The notes below the pieces were generated by a model. That model was not told the DNA's origin, did no database searches, and saw nothing but the letters and a program-made list of their open reading frames with translations. A stretch of 17,960 nt of DNA, from the NCBI GenBank assembly GCA_002492415.1, contig DKYK01000060.1, forward strand, positions 1-17,960, written 5' to 3'. Positions 15,986-17,960 of this stretch are shown here, one piece after another. Every line of letters starts with the position of its first letter. The stretch's first letter is position 1. This DNA is from Christensenella sp. UBA7102. GTDB taxonomy: Bacteria; Bacillota; Clostridia; Christensenellales; UBA1750. The position numbers and the translations under genes are program-made.

Positions 15986-16015
15986 ATTATAATACAAATC
16001 CCCCGTCGTTGACAA
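15986..16015 (-). promoter_or_regulatory. Sigma-A-like promoter of the FHA-rodA-pbpA envelope operon
   Basis: On the minus strand TATAAT (15986-15991) lies 18 bases downstream of TTGTCA (16010-16015). The predicted start is near 15978, about 24 bases before the FHA start codon, and GGAGGG lies between. No other good promoter is seen until 7527-7555, so this one may serve seven genes including uvrC. Confidence 0.8.
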
Positions 16016-16060
16016 ATGCTTTGCCCCGGCAAAGGAATAAATAAACTATGAACGGCGGGG
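16001..16060. repeat. Nested inverted repeats in the divergent intergenic region
   Basis: CTTTGCC and GGCAAAG (16019-16025 and 16028-16034) form a 7-bp inverted repeat with a 2-base centre. It is enclosed by CCCCGTCGTT (16001-16010) and AACGGCGGGG (16051-16060), which match in 9 of 10 positions. A third pair, TTTATTTATT (15979-15988) and AATAAATAAA (16035-16044), is also inverted. The repeats lie just upstream of the minus-strand -35 and between the two divergent promoters, where a regulator could act on both units. They may simply be operator-like dyads; no protein can be named. Confidence 0.4.
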
Positions 16061-16066
16061 CGGTGA

Positions 16067-16095
16067 TTGCCTTTTTCGTCCCCTTACTCTATAAT
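16067..16095 (+). promoter_or_regulatory. Probable promoter of the PHP-DUF1848 operon
   Basis: TTGCCT (16067-16072) is 17 bases upstream of TATAAT (16090-16095). The predicted start near 16102 leaves only about 15 bases before the ATG at 16117, with the GGAGGG site almost at the 5' end of the mRNA. That is short but workable. A consensus TTGACA at 16009-16014 lacks a matching -10 at 16-19 bases. Confidence 0.65.
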
Positions 16096-16116
16096 GAGGA
16101 CCGGAGGGATGTTTCC

Positions 16117-16836
16117 ATGAATTATCCTATTTGTGCCGATCTGCACACGCACACGCTGGTCAGCGGTCATGCCTACGGCACCATCCGCGAGATGGCGCGC
16201 GCTGCCGCCGGCTGCGGGCTCGCCCTGCTGGGCCTGACCGAGCATGCGCCCGGTATTCCCGGCACAGCGGATCCAATGTACTATCGTAACCTTGCCGCCG
16301 TGCCCCGCGAGCTGTACGGCGTGCATCTACTGCACGGATGCGAGATCAATGTGCTCACCGGCGGGCGCCTTTCGCTGGAGCAGCGGTACATCGATCTGTT
16401 GGATTATGCCATCGCAGGCATCCATCGCCAATGCTATGAAAACGAGGGGATCGTCGGCAACACCGATAATCTGATCGCTTGCATGCGCAACGAAAAAGTG
16501 TGTCTTGTTTCCCATCCCGACGACAACACCACGCCGCTGGACTATCCCGCGCTGGTGCAGGCTGCCAAGGCGTATCACGTCGCGCTCGAGGTCAACAACA
16601 GCTCGCTGCGCAAGCCGCAGCGCCGGCTGGGCTGTGTGGAGAACTACCGCGCCCTGCTCGCGCTGTGCGCCGAATATGACGTGCCCGTGGTGGTCAGTTC
16701 CGACGCGCACGATCCCAGCGCAGTGGGCGGCTTTTCGCTGGCCCTTGCGTTGTTGGAAGGGGAAGAGTTTGATCCTGCGCTGGTGCTCAACACCGACGCG
16801 ACAGCGGTGCTGCGCTTTTTCGGTCTCTCCGCCTAA
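16117..16836 (+). CDS. PHP-domain phosphatase of the YcdX type
   Basis: This is a 239-residue metal-dependent phosphoesterase of the PHP family. The metal-binding motifs are intact: DLHTHT (residues 8-13), the TEH after strand 2, the Glu of GCEINV, the His of AGIHRQ, SHPDDN, and SSDAHD near the C-terminus. Length and motif order match YcdX-like phosphatases, which bind three metal ions; histidinol-phosphatase forms of the PHP family are longer and no his genes are near. The ATG at 16117 has GGAGGG 8 bases upstream. An in-frame ATG at 16048 was rejected because it lies upstream of the -10 box and has a poor ribosome site. The gene precedes the DUF1848 gene by 27 bases on the same strand. The physiological substrate is unknown. 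Confidence 0.92.
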   Translation: MNYPICADLHTHTLVSGHAYGTIREMARAAAGCGLALLGLTEHAPGIPGTADPMYYRNLAAVPRELYGVHLLHGCEINVLTGGRLSLEQRYIDLLDYAIAGIHRQCYENEGIVGNTDNLIACMRNEKVCLVSHPDDNTTPLDYPALVQAAKAYHVALEVNNSSLRKPQRRLGCVENYRALLALCAEYDVPVVVSSDAHDPSAVGGFSLALALLEGEEFDPALVLNTDATAVLRFFGLSA

Positions 16837-16863
16837 GTTTTCCGCGCCCCGGAGGTGATGATC

Positions 16864-17799
16864 ATGATCGTCAGTGCGAGTCGGCGCACCGACATTCCCG
16901 CCTTTTTCATGCCTTGGCTGGTGGGCCGGCTGCGCGAGGGCTTTGCATTGGTGCGCAACCCGTACAATCCGCACCGCGTCTCCCGTATCCCGCTGACGCC
17001 CGATGTGCTGGACGCGATGGTGCTGTGGACCAAGAACCCGCTGCCCATGCTGCCGCACCTGGACGCGCTGCGCGACGTTCCGTACTACATCCAGTTCACG
17101 CTGACGCCCTATGGGCGGGATATTGAGCGCAATCTGCCGGATAAGACGGCGCTGCTGGATGGTTTTAGCGAGCTATCGCGACAAATCGGGCCGGAGCGGC
17201 TGGTGTGGCGGTACGACCCCCTACTGTTTAACGCGAAATGGACGCCTGATGTTCATCTTGCGGCGTTTGCACGCATGGCAGAGCGGCTTTCCGGGTGCAC
17301 AGATACCTCTACCGTGAGCATTCTCGATCACTATCGCCGTATGGAGAAGGCGTGTGCGCCGTTGGGGCTGCACACGCCCGTGCCGGAGGTGCTGAGCGAG
17401 CTGCTCGCCCGCATGGCGGAAGTCGCCGCGCAGCACGGCATGCGCCTGACCACCTGCGCTGAGGATCCCGCGCTGCTGCCACCGGGTGTATTTCCTGCAC
17501 GCTGCATCGATCCGGTTCGGTTGGAAAAGCTGGTGGGAGTTCCGCTGTCGCTGCCGCGCGACGCCAATCAACGCCCCGCCTGCGGCTGTGCACGCAGCGT
17601 GGACATCGGCTGCTACAACACCTGCTCCAACGGCTGCCTGTACTGTTACGCCAACTGGAGCGATGCGTCCATTCAGCGGCAGCGCGCGCGTTACGACCCG
17701 GATTCCCCGCTGCTCTGCGGACAGCTAACCGATGAGGACATCGTCACCGAAGGAGCTTTTTCCTCCGATAAACTGCTGCAAACCTCGCTCTTTGATTGA
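16864..17799 (+). CDS. DUF1848 family protein with C-terminal radical-SAM-like cysteine motif
   Basis: This 311-residue protein begins with the typical MIVSASRRTDIPAFF. WTKNPLPML follows near residue 55, and YYIQFTLTPYGRDIE near 75-89. The C-terminal part is rich in cysteines: Cys240, Cys242 and Cys250, then Cys254, Cys258 and Cys261 in CSNGCLYC, a perfect CxxxCxxC as in radical SAM enzymes, followed by YAN. In radical SAM proteins this motif is normally near the N-terminus; the family is known for having it at the C-terminal end. It probably binds a [4Fe-4S] cluster, but no reaction is established. The ATG at 16864 has GGAGG 8 bases upstream; a GTG at 16855 and an ATG at 16858 are too close to that site. 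It is the last gene before convergent rRNA. Confidence 0.9.
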   Translation: MIVSASRRTDIPAFFMPWLVGRLREGFALVRNPYNPHRVSRIPLTPDVLDAMVLWTKNPLPMLPHLDALRDVPYYIQFTLTPYGRDIERNLPDKTALLDGFSELSRQIGPERLVWRYDPLLFNAKWTPDVHLAAFARMAERLSGCTDTSTVSILDHYRRMEKACAPLGLHTPVPEVLSELLARMAEVAAQHGMRLTTCAEDPALLPPGVFPARCIDPVRLEKLVGVPLSLPRDANQRPACGCARSVDIGCYNTCSNGCLYCYANWSDASIQRQRARYDPDSPLLCGQLTDEDIVTEGAFSSDKLLQTSLFD

Positions 17800-17818
17800 T
17801 TTTTGAACGCGCAAAAAC

Positions 17819-17865
17819 AAAGGCCGGCCACTTTGGGAGCTTTCCCCGCAAAGCGGCTGGCCTTT
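17819..17865. terminator. Long hairpin between convergent DUF1848 and rRNA units
   Basis: AAAGGCC (17819-17825) pairs with GGCCTTT (17859-17865). Pairing continues inward through a G-T wobble, GCC/GGC and CTTTG/CAAAG. On the minus strand the stem is followed by TTTGTTTTTG, a good terminator tail. On the plus strand only the TTT at the end of the stem is present, so it may work in both directions but is stronger for transcripts coming from the rRNA side. Confidence 0.75.
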
Positions 17866-17884
17866 CGTCTGCCAATTCTGTCTG

Positions 17885-17920
17885 CATGAAATCAAACAGC
17901 GCCCGAAATAACGGGCGCTG
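17885..17920 (-). terminator. Terminator of the rRNA operon
   Basis: CAGCGCCCG (17897-17905) and CGGGCGCTG (17912-17920) form a perfect 9-bp GC-rich stem with a 6-base loop. On the minus strand it is followed by TTTGATTTCATG. It lies about 14 bases after the 3' end of the 5S rRNA and so is the first terminator met by polymerase leaving the rRNA operon. Confidence 0.85.
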
Positions 17921-17933
17921 TACAAGGAAATGG

Positions 17934-17960
17934 GAACCGGCGACGACCTAACCTTCCGGG
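17934..17960 (-). rRNA. rrf: 5S ribosomal RNA, 3' end only
   Basis: Read on the minus strand, the right edge gives CCCGGAAGG, TTAGG and TCGTCGCCGG. This resembles the conserved 3' end of bacterial 5S rRNA (a CCGGGAGAGTAGGTCGCCGCC-like stretch). A strong terminator follows, as expected at the end of an rRNA operon. Only about 27 of roughly 117 bases are visible, and the exact 3' end is estimated because the pairing 5' strand lies outside the window. Confidence 0.72.

Noticed and set aside
16009..16014. Consensus TTGACA on the plus strand as a -35 for the PHP gene
   Set aside because: No acceptable -10 lies 16-19 bases downstream. The TTGCCT/TATAAT pair at 16067-16095 is better placed.

Overview
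The window looks like chromosome from a GC-rich, Gram-positive anaerobe of the Clostridia type; Christensenellales or Oscillospirales relatives would fit, but this is an inference. The reasons are HPr kinase together with a ROK glucokinase, mutS2 beside a U32 protein, DUF1848, strong GGAGG ribosome binding sites, sigma-A-like promoters with TATAAT, and very high G+C at third codon positions. Coding density is high. I see no insertion sequence, phage, CRISPR array or tRNA, and no stretch over 300 bases lacks a gene.

Left part, bases 1-7570, all on the minus strand. Read in the direction of transcription, a promoter at 7527-7555 drives a Cof-type HAD phosphatase, hprK (GTGA overlap) and a ROK glucokinase. 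That carbon-sensing unit ends at a hairpin terminator at 4685-4753. A new promoter at 4660-4689 then drives a U32/DUF3656 protein and mutS2. MutS2 runs off the left edge about ten residues short of its expected end.

Middle part, bases 7571-15954, minus strand. A promoter at 15986-16015 heads a tightly packed cell-envelope run: membrane-anchored FHA protein, RodA/FtsW polymerase, class B penicillin-binding protein, MoxR AAA+ ATPase, DUF58 protein, and a multi-pass membrane protein with a DUF4129-like tail. uvrC follows after 69 bases. The SEDS polymerase and the PBP are the expected glycan polymerase and transpeptidase pair. The FHA protein is a likely scaffold. The MoxR/DUF58/DUF4129 trio is a known conserved module of poorly known function. 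This is the most interesting block, because two of its members are atypical: the FHA pocket is changed and the DUF4129 protein has no transglutaminase core.

Right part, bases 15955-17960. A divergent intergenic region carries promoters on both strands and several inverted repeats. On the plus strand a YcdX-like PHP phosphatase and a DUF1848 protein, which has a C-terminal radical-SAM-type cysteine motif, form a short operon. It converges on the 3' end of a minus-strand 5S rRNA at the right edge, so an rRNA operon probably lies just outside. Two hairpins separate the convergent units.

Most of the window is recognisable housekeeping sequence. I do not see a clearly new defence or mobile system. 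The best leads are the combined envelope locus, the altered FHA domain, the reduced TgpA-like protein and the DUF1848 enzyme.
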